A stretch of DNA of 64,000 bases from Ciona intestinalis (taxonomy: Eukaryota; Chordata; Ascidiacea; Phlebobranchia; Cionidae): contig NC_020174.2 of the NCBI RefSeq assembly GCF_000224145.3, positions 4,531,026 through 4,595,025 on the forward strand, given 5' to 3'. The translations under genes were made by a program, and so were the position numbers. The notes under the pieces were generated by a model that had not been told where the DNA came from, made no database searches, and was given only the letters and a program-made list of their open reading frames with translations. Shown piece by piece: positions 1-12,900 of the stretch. The first letter of the stretch is position 1. Every line of letters begins with the position of its first letter.

Positions 1-523
1 CTAAAAATTTTTTGTTGAGTTAACTTGTATAGGATAGGATATACAGGTTTTGGATACACCATGCATGGCGCGGGTAAGTTTGGCATGCTACTCGAAAACA
101 ACTGACATGAAAATAGTGCGATTAATCAAACAATACAATGTAAAATTCTCAGCACATCAAAAAAAATATTCCCTCTCCAAAGACGCACAAGACAAACAAG
201 CGACACTTTTGCTTCTCACCTCCAGCGGATTTAGGATTTTCTTTACTTTTATCTTCCCGTTCCCCATTTTCATCGTTGTGTTCGACTTCACCGGGATGTG
301 CTTTGTGGATAATTCCTGCAACAACAATGCGGTTTGCAGAAGTGCTCTTGTCATAATAACGTTTGACGCTGGGACATGTTGAAACTCAGCTTAGTAAGCA
401 AGAAAAAAAATCATGTGCTACAGCTGTATGTTACATACGCTTCACGAGCTGTGTTATATAAGTTGCTTGAGATTTGGTATTACCCTTGGCTACTAAACAA
501 TTTACTGATATGGGGTCATTCTG
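1..523. other. No gene recognised at window start
   Basis: I see no convincing exon here. The stretch lies just downstream of the stop codon of the small minus-strand gene that ends at 524, so part of it is probably that gene's 3' untranslated region. Open frames in the stretch have no recognisable protein motif and no good splice context. Confidence 0.4.
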
Positions 524-1875
524 TTATCTGCCTCTACCGTTTTTGGAGTTTGCTTCTTTGGTAATTTTCTTGTATTCGAATTTTAGTCCCTGCAGTTCTC
601 TTCTCAAAGACGCTTGCTCTCGTTTCATATTAGCGAGGTGGTATCTGAAAAAACACAATACTGTTAATAACCACCACTTTAATTCTTATCCACTTATTTT
701 ATTGATATGTTTTATCATGAGGTTTATCACTTAGGACATAGTGCTGGTAAATAAATTTTCCGTTTAATGGGAACGTTCACTCCGCACTCTGCCTACGTTA
801 TACAAAAGCGAACGAATTAGATTTTAGAATTCCATCGCTACCGTCAAGCGTGTTATTTATAACGGACATTTTAAACATATATAGTAGGGTTGGGGAAAAT
901 GGGACACCTTTAGCACATAATATCACAATATCCTGATCGTGTTTTAAACAATTAACAACGGTCTATCGGAGTCGTGAGGATGTAGTTTCATAATTATTTG
1001 AATGTTCTTTGTTTACTACTAAATGGGTCGAGAAAATCGAGTTAAAAGGTGTCCCATCTTCCCCCATACTACTGTATATATAGAGAAAAAATGTAATTAA
1101 AAAGTACCTATACGATTAAGTTACAAACGCGCAAGCGGGCACGACGTGTATACAACAGAACACACTTGTTTATGTGACTGTCGTTATCCAGCCACACGAC
1201 GATAAATAAGTCACATGTATTCACTCGTTTATTTCAAGAACAATAATTTAAAGTCTATTCGTTTCTGATAAAGTTGTACGCGAACAATGAAACGACAGAC
1301 CACCAACCGTTACCATAACGATTTGAATTGTGTACTCGCTTTATGAATAGGATGACTTTAGCAAATATTAGCTCACGGCTAACCACGAATAACGTGGTGT
1401 CATTCGAACAGCCCAAAAGTACGTCACAACAAAGCCACAAAAGTTTTCAAGTCAAACAATTTCCCAGCAAGGCCATTTCTTGTTAGTCGTTTATTTGATT
1501 TTCCCCGAAAGATAGGTTTTAAAACATCCTTTTAAAACTTACCTATTTACCCATTGAGTAGGCAATAAGTTAACTAGTTATTTTACAAGGTCTGGCGCAT
1601 TAAAACAGGGATGTCAGTTTTGTTTAATTATGTACTCGTTTAATTACATTTACCAACAACGCTAAATTTTACAAGCTTAAACAATATCGTAAAATTGTTT
1701 CTGCTGTGTAAATCTACCAAAACTAAAAAACAACTTTTTACACAACATTTTACCTCATTTCGTCTTCTATTCCACCAGCTTCGTTAAACTTTCGGGCTAA
1801 TCTTGCTTCAGCTCTTTTGCTGGACCTTCGTGCAGCGTCACTCCTACGGACGATGTCGTAATTCAGACCTTTCAT
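524..1875 (-). CDS. Small two-exon gene, 80-aa basic helical protein of unknown family
   Basis: Exon 1 is 1875-1754 (ATG at 1875-1873) and exon 2 is 644-524 (stop TAA at 526-524). The donor (AG|GTAAAA) and acceptor (TTTTTTCAG|A) are good, and the phase-2 junction closes exactly to 243 nt, giving 80 residues plus stop. The protein begins MKGLNYDIVRRSDAARRSSK, then has an alternating Arg/Lys-Ala-Glu helix, a short Gly-Gly turn near residues 34-35, and a second charged helix (LRRELQGLKFEYKKITKE) that looks like a short coiled coil. It ends in a basic tail, NSKNGRGR. There is no signal peptide or membrane segment. I do not recognise the family; small ciliary or coiled-coil proteins are one possibility, but that is a guess. 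The intron contains a MITE-like element. Both exons are too short to stand out as plain open reading frames, so the gene is easy to miss. Confidence 0.68.
882..1073 (+). mobile_element. MITE-like terminal-inverted-repeat element, copy 1
   Basis: A ~190-bp element bounded by inverted ends: GTTGGGGAAAATGGGACACC at 889-908 pairs with the complement of GGTGTCCCATCTTCCCCCA near 1049-1067. The same ends and interior recur near 7428, 10238, 17806 and 28381. It is non-coding and sits in the intron of the small gene above. It is flanked by TATA-rich sequence that could be a target-site duplication. Confidence 0.75.
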
Positions 1876-3779
1876 TTTGATAATTTGTATTTCACCATAT
1901 ATTCTGTAAAGAATATAGAATATCATTTAGATAGCAGCAAAGTATATCCTACCCTTTTCACATATTGCCTACATTTGTTTTAAATGTGCGAACTCCCGAT
2001 TTTACGTCCAGTTTTGACCAAGCTTGCGAATCAAACAGTTTTAAATAAGCTTGGCAGCGGTAACCAAATTACACGTTGATTGTACACCGCAGTATAATAT
2101 CTAATCTATTTTCACGTTTGTGTGCTACGAACATACATTTAAAATTAGTTTTTGGAATTTGTTTGTTTATAACTAAGCTCACCACCAAAACTACTTGAAC
2201 GTCTTTTATTGGTTATGTCTGTCTTAACTGTACAAGAATTTTTAAAGACCAAAACTAGCAAAAACTTTTAAAAATTGCGATGCTATTCTGTCTAAAAGTC
2301 ATTTAAGTACTGGGTTTTCTCTCTGTCACATCGTATTCACTGGCCTGTCTCTTTCAATGGCACGTTTGGCCAGAATATTCGCACTGTTTGAATTGCCCTA
2401 ACCGCTTTAGACACGCAGCAGGGAGTCTTCGACGTCACCAAGTCGTAAATTGAATTCCAGCGGATAAAAAAATTAAGAGAAGAGAACTTATTACATCATT
2501 TTGTTACTAACACAAAACTTTTCGAAAGCAAAATATGTACTAGGTTATTGCTTTAAATTCATCTGTCAGTCAGACATGTACCATTCGCGGTTTATTATTC
2601 CAGTCGTACAGCACGTATGATACCATGGTATGCGAGAACAAATGAAAGTTTCCAATACCACCTGTCAAAGCTTTCAGACACCCATGTTTCTGTAAATACT
2701 GGATTTATAGAAACAGCGCTGTTGTTGGTTCGTCGCCCGTGTATATGACCTACGCATTCTGTTGATTTACATGGCTAGAAGTCCCTACTCGAGATAAGAG
2801 AGCTAATAATAATAACGTCATGAGTAATTATAACTTCTGGGAAAATCAAACAACTTTAGATATGGTACTCAGTTCCAACGCTACATACAAGCATCCAGTT
2901 AAAAGCTAACTGGGTTGGCAACAAGCGGCGAGATCTTTATAAGCGGCCATGCTAATCGACATATCATGTGTCATATTTCCAAAACATGGTCGCTTTGTTA
3001 TTTAGGTATCGGTTCAAAGGATTGTTTTTGAAATTTGATTACACTGTACGGTGTAAGCCCTTTGTTGTATTTCTTTTAAGGAGTCAGACGAGGTAAAGGG
3101 ACATCAACAACGTTTAAAAACTTGGCGAGACCACGTACTAAAGAAAACAGCGTGCTTGAAGTCACATACGGTGTACCTCAGAGACACCTGGCACCCATGT
3201 TATTACCTATACGCGTGACGTGTAAAGAGAAAATTATCTGCTTTGTTACAAACAGTTTAAAGTTCGCATAATATGTTTTCTTCCGGTGCATATTGTTTAC
3301 GAAACTTAACAATCCAAAATACATGGCGTATCGTAAACTTGTAGAAAAATTTTCATCTGGTTCATTTTGCCGTGGACACGCAAATAATCCCTTTCCTACG
3401 TTCTTGTCCTGAACTGTGGGCCCAATGCAAGTAATGCTGGTTGAAACAACCATGGCCCACTCAATACATGTATTGAGTAGGCCATGAAAACAACGTACCT
3501 GTTTTTAACATTCATTTCTCTCAAGGACAGATTTTAAGTCCCTCCCAATCAGGTAATGTTATTTTTCGTGTCTCTAAACAAAATTTCTCGTTCCAGGAAC
3601 ACTTCTTGTAGTGACCAGACTAAATTCTCGTATATGACAACTGGTTTACTTTTCATGAAGAAATTGCAAAAATGAAACAAAAACTGTGGCAGTAGCAGAA
3701 CAAGTAAATGGTCAGACTTACATAAAAGTTTAATTTAAAACCGCAAAATTAAGACGGTAAGATGTGGTTAAGTAGGGCT
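1876..3779. other. Spacer between the small gene and TOP2, no gene recognised
   Basis: Both minus-strand genes flank this spacer: it holds the upstream region of the small gene and the 3' flank of TOP2. I found no exon with convincing coding character. The main structural feature is a 36-bp near-perfect palindrome at 3451-3486; a 12-bp palindrome (ATACCATGGTAT) lies near 2621. Confidence 0.45.
3451..3486. repeat. 36-bp near-perfect palindrome
   Basis: The sequence CATGGCC...ACTCAATACATGTATTGAGT...GGCCATG is its own reverse complement except for one mismatched pair (C at 3458 and A at 3479). The arms meet at 3468/3469 with no loop. It lies in the spacer downstream of TOP2. Confidence 0.8.
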
Positions 3780-3785
3780 TTTATT
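3780..3785 (-). terminator. TOP2: TOP2 poly(A) signal AATAAA
   Basis: On the minus strand AATAAA lies about 117 nt downstream of the TOP2 stop codon. It is the first canonical signal after the stop and so a likely 3' end. Confidence 0.55.
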
Positions 3786-3901
3786 GGATAGAACAGTTCA
3801 CTTTGTATTGTAGAAAGGTAAAGTCCATTAAAACAAAACAGTCGTGAATTTTTTTTTGAAATTTGAAATCCGTGCAAAAACTATTTTTTATAGTTTTTTT
3901 T

Positions 3902-6900
3902 TCAAAAATCGCTGTCCTCATCATCACTGTTAAAGATGTACTTCGTCTGTTTCCTCTGTCGCCCCGATGTGACTCTCTTCTGTACGGGTGTGTCCGGATC
4001 GCTGATGTTGAATTCTTCTCCATCTTCACTGTCAGACCAACTCTTCTTCTTCTTCGAAAACTTTGCTTTTTTTGAAGGAGATTTTTTGGGAGATCTTTTT
4101 GGTTTTGGAACTTTTTCTTCGTCACTGCCATCTTCATCTGAAAAGTCGACGCTCGAAATTGCCTTTCTCTTCACAGGAGCTTTCTTTTTCTTCTCTTTTC
4201 CTGCATCAGACTTCTGTACATTGGCAACTAAATAATGCAAAAAATGAAAATTAAATAAAATCTTAGATATATATTTAACACTAACTTAAAAAACATACCT
4301 TTTTAGTTAAATTTAATAAATTGTTTTTAGCAGTCTCAGAACAACACATCAGAAAAAGATAATTTTTTACCCTTCGATGGTTTAACTTCTTTTAAACTGT
4401 CACCATTCCCAGTTGGCTGTAGCTTCATTTTTCTCTTAAGTGGTTTCTTGGGCTGAAAAAATACTTTCAAAATTAGAAAATGTTAATGCAAAATTAGAAA
4501 ATGTTAATGAGTAAAAAAATAAAAACTTTTTAAACCACTGTAGGCGACCCAATTAAATTAAAGGAAAATCCACTTTTGATTAAAACCTGAAGTTTAAGAA
4601 GTACAACCCTAACGTCTCAACTTATGCACCAAAAAAATACCATTATAACGAATGCAATTTTAACATTATTATTTTCTAATCTCTGTGGGTGAGGTCCTTG
4701 TCAAAGACTTTGAATTTAGACCACTTCCTAACCCCATCCACAATATACTTCCGGGCGTCGAGCATTGAACCGGGTACCTTTTGGTTACCCTCAAACCACT
4801 GAACCAGTGCGCTGGACTAATTCTATCAGTAACTTTAAAATCCATAAACTAACGTTCCCACCTCAACATCTGAGTCACCTGTCCCCATCATCAAATCAAA
4901 CGCATCAACTTTTTTCTTTGTTTCACCAACATCCTCATCGGAGAATCTTTAAATAAATGAATGTTTTGATCAATATTTAAAAAAAAACATAAACTACGTC
5001 TCATATGATCAATATTAAAACATAAAAACTCTTTTTTAACAAACTTGTGAATAAACAAAGAAGTCAATCAATCTCACTCTTTAATCTCAAAATCTTCATC
5101 TTTTTCATCAACCTCTGCATCCACTTTCAAGTCTTCTTCATCAGAATTTAAATCAATTGTTGTTTTTACGACTAAGAAAAAAATGATATTTTAATCATTA
5201 GAACCCCTTTCTCTATTTTATTAAGTTTTTTTTACACTTTTTTATTTTGATTTTTTTATTCATTCTGATTGTTATTCACTTATGAATATGACTTGTATGG
5301 GACGTCAAAACTTTACTACAAAACAAATTGGCAAACAAGTAGTTTATAGACAGGCAGAAATATTTATACATGTTTCCCCCACATACTTTTCCCTTTTTTA
5401 AATAAAAAACTGAAGGTGTCTACAAAAAAAATTTGTAAAAGCTGTTTTCTTTTGTTTTTTAAAACACCCCCCAAAAAATATAAAACAACTTTATATTGTT
5501 AAAATGGCTTACTCGTTTTGACTGTGCGCTTTGGCTTTGCACGACTCAGCCCCAAATTATCCGAGTCATTGTCGCTTGCAGCAATTTTGAAATCGCTGTC
5601 GGAGCCCGAACCCCCCGATGAAGTTTTGCTCTTTGTGTTTGGTTTGAAGCCAAGAGTAGTTTGTTTGGTGCCAACTTTTACACCTGGATGGAATATTAAA
5701 CGTTTCAGGTTAATATTACAATTATTGTTTTTTGCAAACCAGGTCTATCAAAGTGTAGGCTGTCGGCTCGTGTTACAAAATTTCAATATTTGAAAATAAA
5801 TTATGAGCAATCTTTACAATGTATGTGTGTGATGTTGAATTGTAAATACTTTTACAATATCTGAAAACTGGTTAAATGCCAATCTACGCTACGTAAACNN
5901 NNNNNNNNNNNNNNNNNNNNNNNNNNNNNNNNNNNNNNNNNNNNNNNNNNNNNNNNNNNNNNNNNGCGCTTTGGCTTTGCACGACTCAGCCCCAAATTAT
6001 CCGAGTCATTGTCGCTTGCAGCAATTTTGAAATCGCTGTCAGATCCAGAACCCCCCGATGAAGTTTTGCTTTTTGTGTTTGGTTTGAAGCCAAGAGTAGT
6101 TTGTTTGGTGCCAACTTTTACACCTGGATGGAATATTAAACCTTTCAGATTAATATTACAATTATTGTTTTTTGCAAACCAGGTCTATCAAAGTGTAGGC
6201 TGTCAGCTCGTGTTAAAAAATTTTGAAAATAAATTATGAGCAATATTTAGAATGTATGTGTGTGATGTTGAATTGTAAATACTTTTAAAATATTTGAAAA
6301 CTGGTAAAATGCCAAATCTACGCTACCGTAAACCAAAGAGACAAATTAAAATTTAGTTATATTAATATTATTTTTAATTGACCTATTTTTTAGAAACCCT
6401 GGTTTATGACATCATAATGTGAAATCTGACCTGTTTTTTTGAGTCTACTGAATAAAGATGGTGGTTCGTCTGCATCGATGTCATTCGTGTCTGTAGCGTC
6501 TGTTGTTGCTGGTGGAACAATATTGTTATGAGTGAAATTGTTATCATGGTCATGTTAGCAGGTTAGAAGACAGATCTGGTACAAGAAAATGTAAAAGACA
6601 AAAATATTTACTTTCAGTATCTGATTTCCCCTCCTTCTTAAAGAAAGTATCCATCTTTTTCATGGAGGTGTCTTCCTTTTTCACCTGTATGTAAATTAAA
6701 AAGGAATTGTAATAAATATCGCTATAAACAAATGCAACAAATATTGTAAACACTTTGTAAGCTATTAAATGAAAAATATTGTAGCAATTCTCGAAGCAGC
6801 ACGTGAGGTTTTAATATTGCTACCTTGCGTCGCATATCTTTACGTAGGCGTGGCATATCTTTACGTAGGCGTCGCATATCTTTACACACTTATTTTCTAG

Positions 6901-9900
6901 CATGATAACGGCAAGTAAATCTCACTCCAACAAATAAAAAGTGAGGTTCAACAAAATCTTGTAAATTCTCCACCAAAAAGTCAGTTTTTGGAAAATGAGT
7001 CCAACTCTTTCAACATCACAACACCTGGTCACCTTGACCTCACCTTTTTAATAGGAAATTTACTATGTTTTTATTCACTGCGTTTTTATACCAAATGAGC
7101 CGTTAAAAGATTGTTCACACTAGACCTGGTAGCAGAAGTAACAGAATACACTAGATCTTAATTAACAACATCCGGACCTTAATCCTCGGTTTCTTCTCTT
7201 GCGTTGTCAATCTTGCTTTCAACGCTGCATCAATAACCGGTTCCACACGGATCGCATCTTCCGATGGCTTCGTCTCCTTCTTCTCAACCATCTTCCCCTT
7301 CCCTCTTCCCTTTACTCCGAACATCGTCTTCTTCTTGGGAGCATCCTCAGTGGACATCATCGCATCTTCCCGCTCTTTTTGTTCCACTTTCTGAAAAAAT
7401 ACGAGAACTTAACAACAATAATAAATATATAGTGAGGTGGGGGAAGATGGGACACCTTTTCGTTTAGTTTTCCCTTTCCATTTGGTAGTAAACAAAATAT
7501 CTATACCAGATTATCTAAAAGTGGGCCAACAGTCAAAATCTGGCCTTAATCTCGTCCTGGACAGGAACCTAACCCACATAGAATAGAAAAAGGTGGAGAA
7601 TTTTTTTAAAGTTAAAATTAATGGCAGCTTTTTTAAAGATTTTGAAACTCTTGAGTTATAAACCACAACTTACATCTAATTCCTCCATAAACTTATCCAG
7701 GTCATCCAACCACAACCGTGTCGGTGTTTTCTTCTTTAATTCTTCAAGTTCGCCACATTTTGCGTCTCGCTGGAAAAAAAACATGATTAATCATGATGTG
7801 ATGATTAAAATAATGAAAATGAGGACTAAAAAATTTTACCATTTAAAATCAACATCTAGACCCTAATGACATGGACTATTTATGTCATATGCGAGAATTT
7901 GACAATATAGAACCTTAGGGTACATGGGATGAAAAGCAGAGAAAAAACTCTAAAAAAAATATCTCAAAAAAATAACACGAAACCTTAAAATATTCCCACC
8001 TGTTTTAGAAGTTCATCTTTTCTCTCCTTGCTCAAACTCCACAGAGGCATACTGAGGATGTAGTTAAAGTCCGGACCTTTATTATCTTCCACTTCTTCCT
8101 CTTCCTCATCAGATGCCCTCTCTTCAACTTTCTGTTTAATTTCAAACAATTTAAAATTTATTTTATTGAAATTAAATATTTTCCACTCACTCACTAGTAA
8201 TCAAGTAACAACAAATGGTTTATTTCAGAGGATTTTAGATAAAATTAATGCTTTGGGGTTACAAACAAGCCATTTATCCAAGAAAAGTTTTACAATATAA
8301 ATTCAACACAGTATAATCATAATGTATTTGTTGCCTATTATATTTCACAACAGAATCTCCAAGACTTACACAGAAAATGTTTTCAAATTAAAATTTTTAA
8401 CTCACCTTAGCAATACTGTTTTTCCAAGCTTTCACAGGATCAGAGTCGTAATTATTATCAACCAACATCTTGATCAACACTTTCTTTGGCTTGTTAACTA
8501 GAAAGTAATGTTGGAGTGACAGTTGATAAATAACAGGTGTTTTAGGAATGTCTTGCTATATTTAAGAGAGCATGGGACAGCAGAGTGGGTCAAATAACAC
8601 CCGTATAACAGAATGCAACATTGCCACCAAAAAAAATCTCAACTTACATATGCTGATTTTTCCCTCAATTTTCTCGACAATAAACCTCGCCTGATTGGTA
8701 AGTTTCGCCGCCTCCGCTGTAAGCAACCCAGTGAGAAAATCCTTTCGTTTTTCGTAAAGTTTGGAACGAATTTTATAAAATTCAAGTAAGATTTCGACCG
8801 TGGTGTTGAATTTGCGTAAACGACCAAACTCATCAAAAAGAACCTGGTGATGAATGAATGTAATGATTGGCTGGAGTGAATGTAGCTTGCTTTATCCTTG
8901 CATGACCAGAAAACGACAGTCGTTATAACATAGATGGCAGACGAAACGTCGGAAACACATTACATATTTTATACCAGATGAGCCGTTGAAAGATTATTTA
9001 CATTATGCCAGAAGTAACAGAATATTTGTTGGTCTAGTTTTTGAATATTTTTACCCACCAAAGTGTTATTACAGCTCAGTGAATTCTGTAGTGATAGAAA
9101 CTTATGAAGTCCACTTCTTTCCATTGTTTTCAATTTATCTGCTCCCATTTTGACAAGGAACCTCACAGTGATATCCGTGTTATATTCCTTGTATTCTAAG
9201 ATTTGTTGAGGAGCTTTATCGGTGCCCGCAACCAGTGGTTCCAACACGGACTCCTTGTAAGCCTGGTGAAAAATATCTTGTTACGGTTGGCTTAGTAGCT
9301 GCATACATTTGCACAAATTTTGTTTCCTTTCTGCTGTATCTTAACCATCTATATTAGGTCTTGAAAAATAAAGTCAAGAAAATAGTGATGTATATTTGTT
9401 TTCCATATTTTAATATAAGAACCAAATAAATACCAATTCCTGTTTACCTGTGTCCATGATTTAATAGGAAGCTCAGTTATTTCTACAGTTTGATCGTCGA
9501 TGAGTGCGGCTTCACCCGATACCACGTAACGATTCGCTTCAACTTCTTCAATGGTACCACGGAAGTTTTTGTAACTTGGTAGCTGGGTGAAATTGAAAGT
9601 TACGAAAAAATTAAAACCCAGGAAATATTCATTTGCAGGATATATTCCTATATATATATATATACATATAGGAATATCATTGAGCTAAATTACAAACAAA
9701 ACATAGTAATGAAAAAAGTATACAATTGTAAAAATTTCAATTAAAACCCCATCTCCTGCAAAAATAATACACAAATAACACTAAGTTACAAAAACACATA
9801 TGTAGTTGAAATAAAAGCTTATAAAAACCTAACAATTTACTAAAACTAACAATTCAAACCTTACAAAAAACAATTACATACAAAACAAAATAAGAAAGAA

Positions 9901-12900
9901 AAGTAACAAAAACACAGAACTCACCATAGGAACTGGTTCTTCCCCATTAATTAATCTTTTAATATTCTTCACAACTTCTCTGATATCGTGGTTTGGAACT
10001 CTAGTTGACCATCCTGTCCCTATACCTTCAGTACCATTCACTAATACTGTGGGTATGATGGGGCAATACCTTTAAAATAGGAATTGTTGTATTTTATAAT
10101 CAGTTATCTCTTTTATTTACACAACAAGAGAAAAGAGACATACATCATTTTCAATATTGGAAACTTTTTAGCTACAGAGCAAATATTATTTAAAATGCAT
10201 AAAAAAAAACAAGTTCATTATTTTATTTAGAATATGTATAGTTGTGGGGGAAAATAGGACACCTTAAGCACATATTATCCAAATATCCTGATCATGTTTT
10301 AAACAATTAACAACGGTCTGGTGAAGTCGTGAGAATACGACTTTATAAACTTTGAATGTTCTTTGTTTACTATCAAACGAGACAAGAAAATAGATTGAAA
10401 AGGTGTCCCATTTTCCCCCACCCTACTATAACTTTATTTTTAAAATGTCACCCATAAATAAAACTGTCCTCCAATCCACATGGGAGGACAAAGTCACATG
10501 CTTACCCATATGTAATAAACACACACACACACACACTAACTCACCATGATGGTTCAACCTTCTGGTTATCATCATATTGCCACGTCAGTAAATTCTCGTC
10601 AACTTGTGGGAAGAGAAGACGGGTCAAGGGACTGAAATTTAATTTGATCAACTTTTATTTTAACTAAAGAGGTTGATTAAAGTACAATGCACTTTCCAAA
10701 CAGCAAACTACATTTGCACCTAGCAAAAAATTTTTTTAAAAACTATACTTTAGGGCTAAGTAGCGGAGTTTTTAAAAAAACAAAAAAAGAAACAAACTTT
10801 ATATTCTAAACTTTTCCACACAACAAACAAATTTCTTTGCTTTTTTTTAACAAAAAAAAATTATATATTAAATTTATAGATATTTAAAACAGCTTCTCCA
10901 ACTTGGAGAAGTGTATGACCTTAGCATGGTAAAGATATAACGGGGCGACGCAGCATCTTTTCCGCCGTGTAATCTTGTTCCAAACTGTCCGATAGGTTGT
11001 AACAGATTAAGGTTGTTGGAACCCACGTAGTTTTGCGCCATGTTGATTATTGTGCCCAATAAAGATTGCTGAGGGGTAGGGGTAGGTAGAAGTTATAAAA
11101 GACACCATAGCTGAGTTGTTTTTTGATTTTTAACAAAATCTAGAGTGACATTGTGAAAATACCGTTACACTTAATGTTCATTATGGATAAGGGACCTGAT
11201 TGTTTAATGTGGTGAAAGCAAAATATTTTGGTCTCTGCTCGTTTTGTATAAACACCAAACACAACACTAAAACCTAATTTAAGGTGTAAAATTGAGGTAC
11301 TTATACATAAGACTTCACCCCTGTTTCAAGAAAAATACTCTAAGAAATGGCCAGGGAAAAAACGTAACAAAAATAACACACGTCCACCAGAAAAGTTACC
11401 AAAACCAACACAAGAAAAAAACAAATTATTTGTTTTACCTCTCCATGATGGTAAGCTGATAATTCAGCGACGGAGCCAGCTAACTGGGCGACTTTCACTT
11501 CCCGTTTGTCGTTACGTCGCAGACAAGTGTACAGAACTTTTCGCTGGCCAGGTTTTAAACCTAAAGTGAAGAAATTAAGATAATGAGATAAATCAACTTA
11601 AAGTTAGAAAACTAGTTTTCTAAAAAATGGCACCGAGAATGTTAAAATTTAGTATATTCAATTTTTATATTTATATGCCAAATGCGGAGAGCAAAAAAAA
11701 TTTTTTTTAAAGGAGTTGTTAAAAAATAAAAAGCTTGTTTAAAATAGTTTGAAATAAAGGCAAGTCTTGTATAACCATATTCATAATCAAATATGTTTTT
11801 ACTGTATAATGGTGAGGTCCAACAGCAAGCATGTCAATACCTTTGGGACCTGGGATGCAAGATATAGTTGCAGGTGGCCCTTTGTCCCACCTAAATCACT
11901 TACCATCACATAACGAAGGTACTGAACGTTCAAGATCAGCACATGAAAACATCACAAGCTCCTTATTAATGAAATCCGAGTACGAGAGGGTTCTAGTATC
12001 AGCTGAGTAGAGATCAGTACCAGGTTCAGGTCGATCGTCTAATCTACATAATCTTCTTTCTTCCATAAAGTTGGTAAGCCATTCCTTTCGGTCGTCCGCA
12101 CGTTTTCGGTTAAAAGCCTGGAAAAGTTTTGTGTTGTGTTTGTGCTCAAAATAAGGTTCTGATGCAGTTATGTGACTGATTTACGGTTATTTTGGTACTT
12201 ATGCTAAAGTTTCAGGACCTGCCACTAATGTAAGTCATGGCTTTGGTTTATTTGGACCAAAACAGAAGACCCGTGTTATAACGCCTGTCGTTACGTTCAT
12301 TTATTCATATAAAGTTCAACCAACCATATCAATACAGCCGTCATCACCAGCTCCAGAATATCGGAATCTGACACGATGACGCAGCATATCTGCAAAGTAT
12401 GACTTAGCTTCTTTTGATGTAGACGTTCCCAGTCCTGAAATTGTGATGTAACAATCCTTAAATTTAAAATACCAATCTTGTATAGTATATATATATATAT
12501 ATATATAGGTTGTTTTTTCTTTTTATATATATTGATATGTATGTGTATTAACAGAAATAGTGCTAAACAAAAATGTGCATGATACCAAAACTGGTGTTTT
12601 CCCAAATAGTAAAAAATAAAAACCTTTGTAGTATTTCACTTTCCAGGACTTTGGATTTTCTATCGTGTTCTGCCAGTCTTCAAACTCCGGGATTGTGTAA
12701 AAACAAAGAACTTGACTTCCCTTTGTCACTTTAACAATGGGGGTGATGAATTCTTCAAGCATTCTAAAATTTTAAATTTAAACTAATGAAACAAAATCAT
12801 AAATTTGTAGTTTACCTAATAGCAAGCCTAATGAAATATAGCAACCATTTGGTTTATTGCTTTTTGGCTTAATATTTTTACATTTTCGCTTCATTAAAAA

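Noticed and set aside
50..382. 110-residue plus-strand open frame at the window start
   Set aside because: Overlaps a minus-strand shadow frame, has no recognisable motif and lies in the probable 3' flank of the small gene.
3178..3453. 91-residue minus-strand frame between the small gene and TOP2
   Set aside because: No motif or splice evidence; composition is that of spacer DNA.
12297..12605. 102-residue minus-strand frame over a TOP2 exon
   Set aside because: It is the wrong frame of the TOP2 exon at 12434-12325 plus a TA microsatellite. The correct frame gives [14 protein letters not shown].
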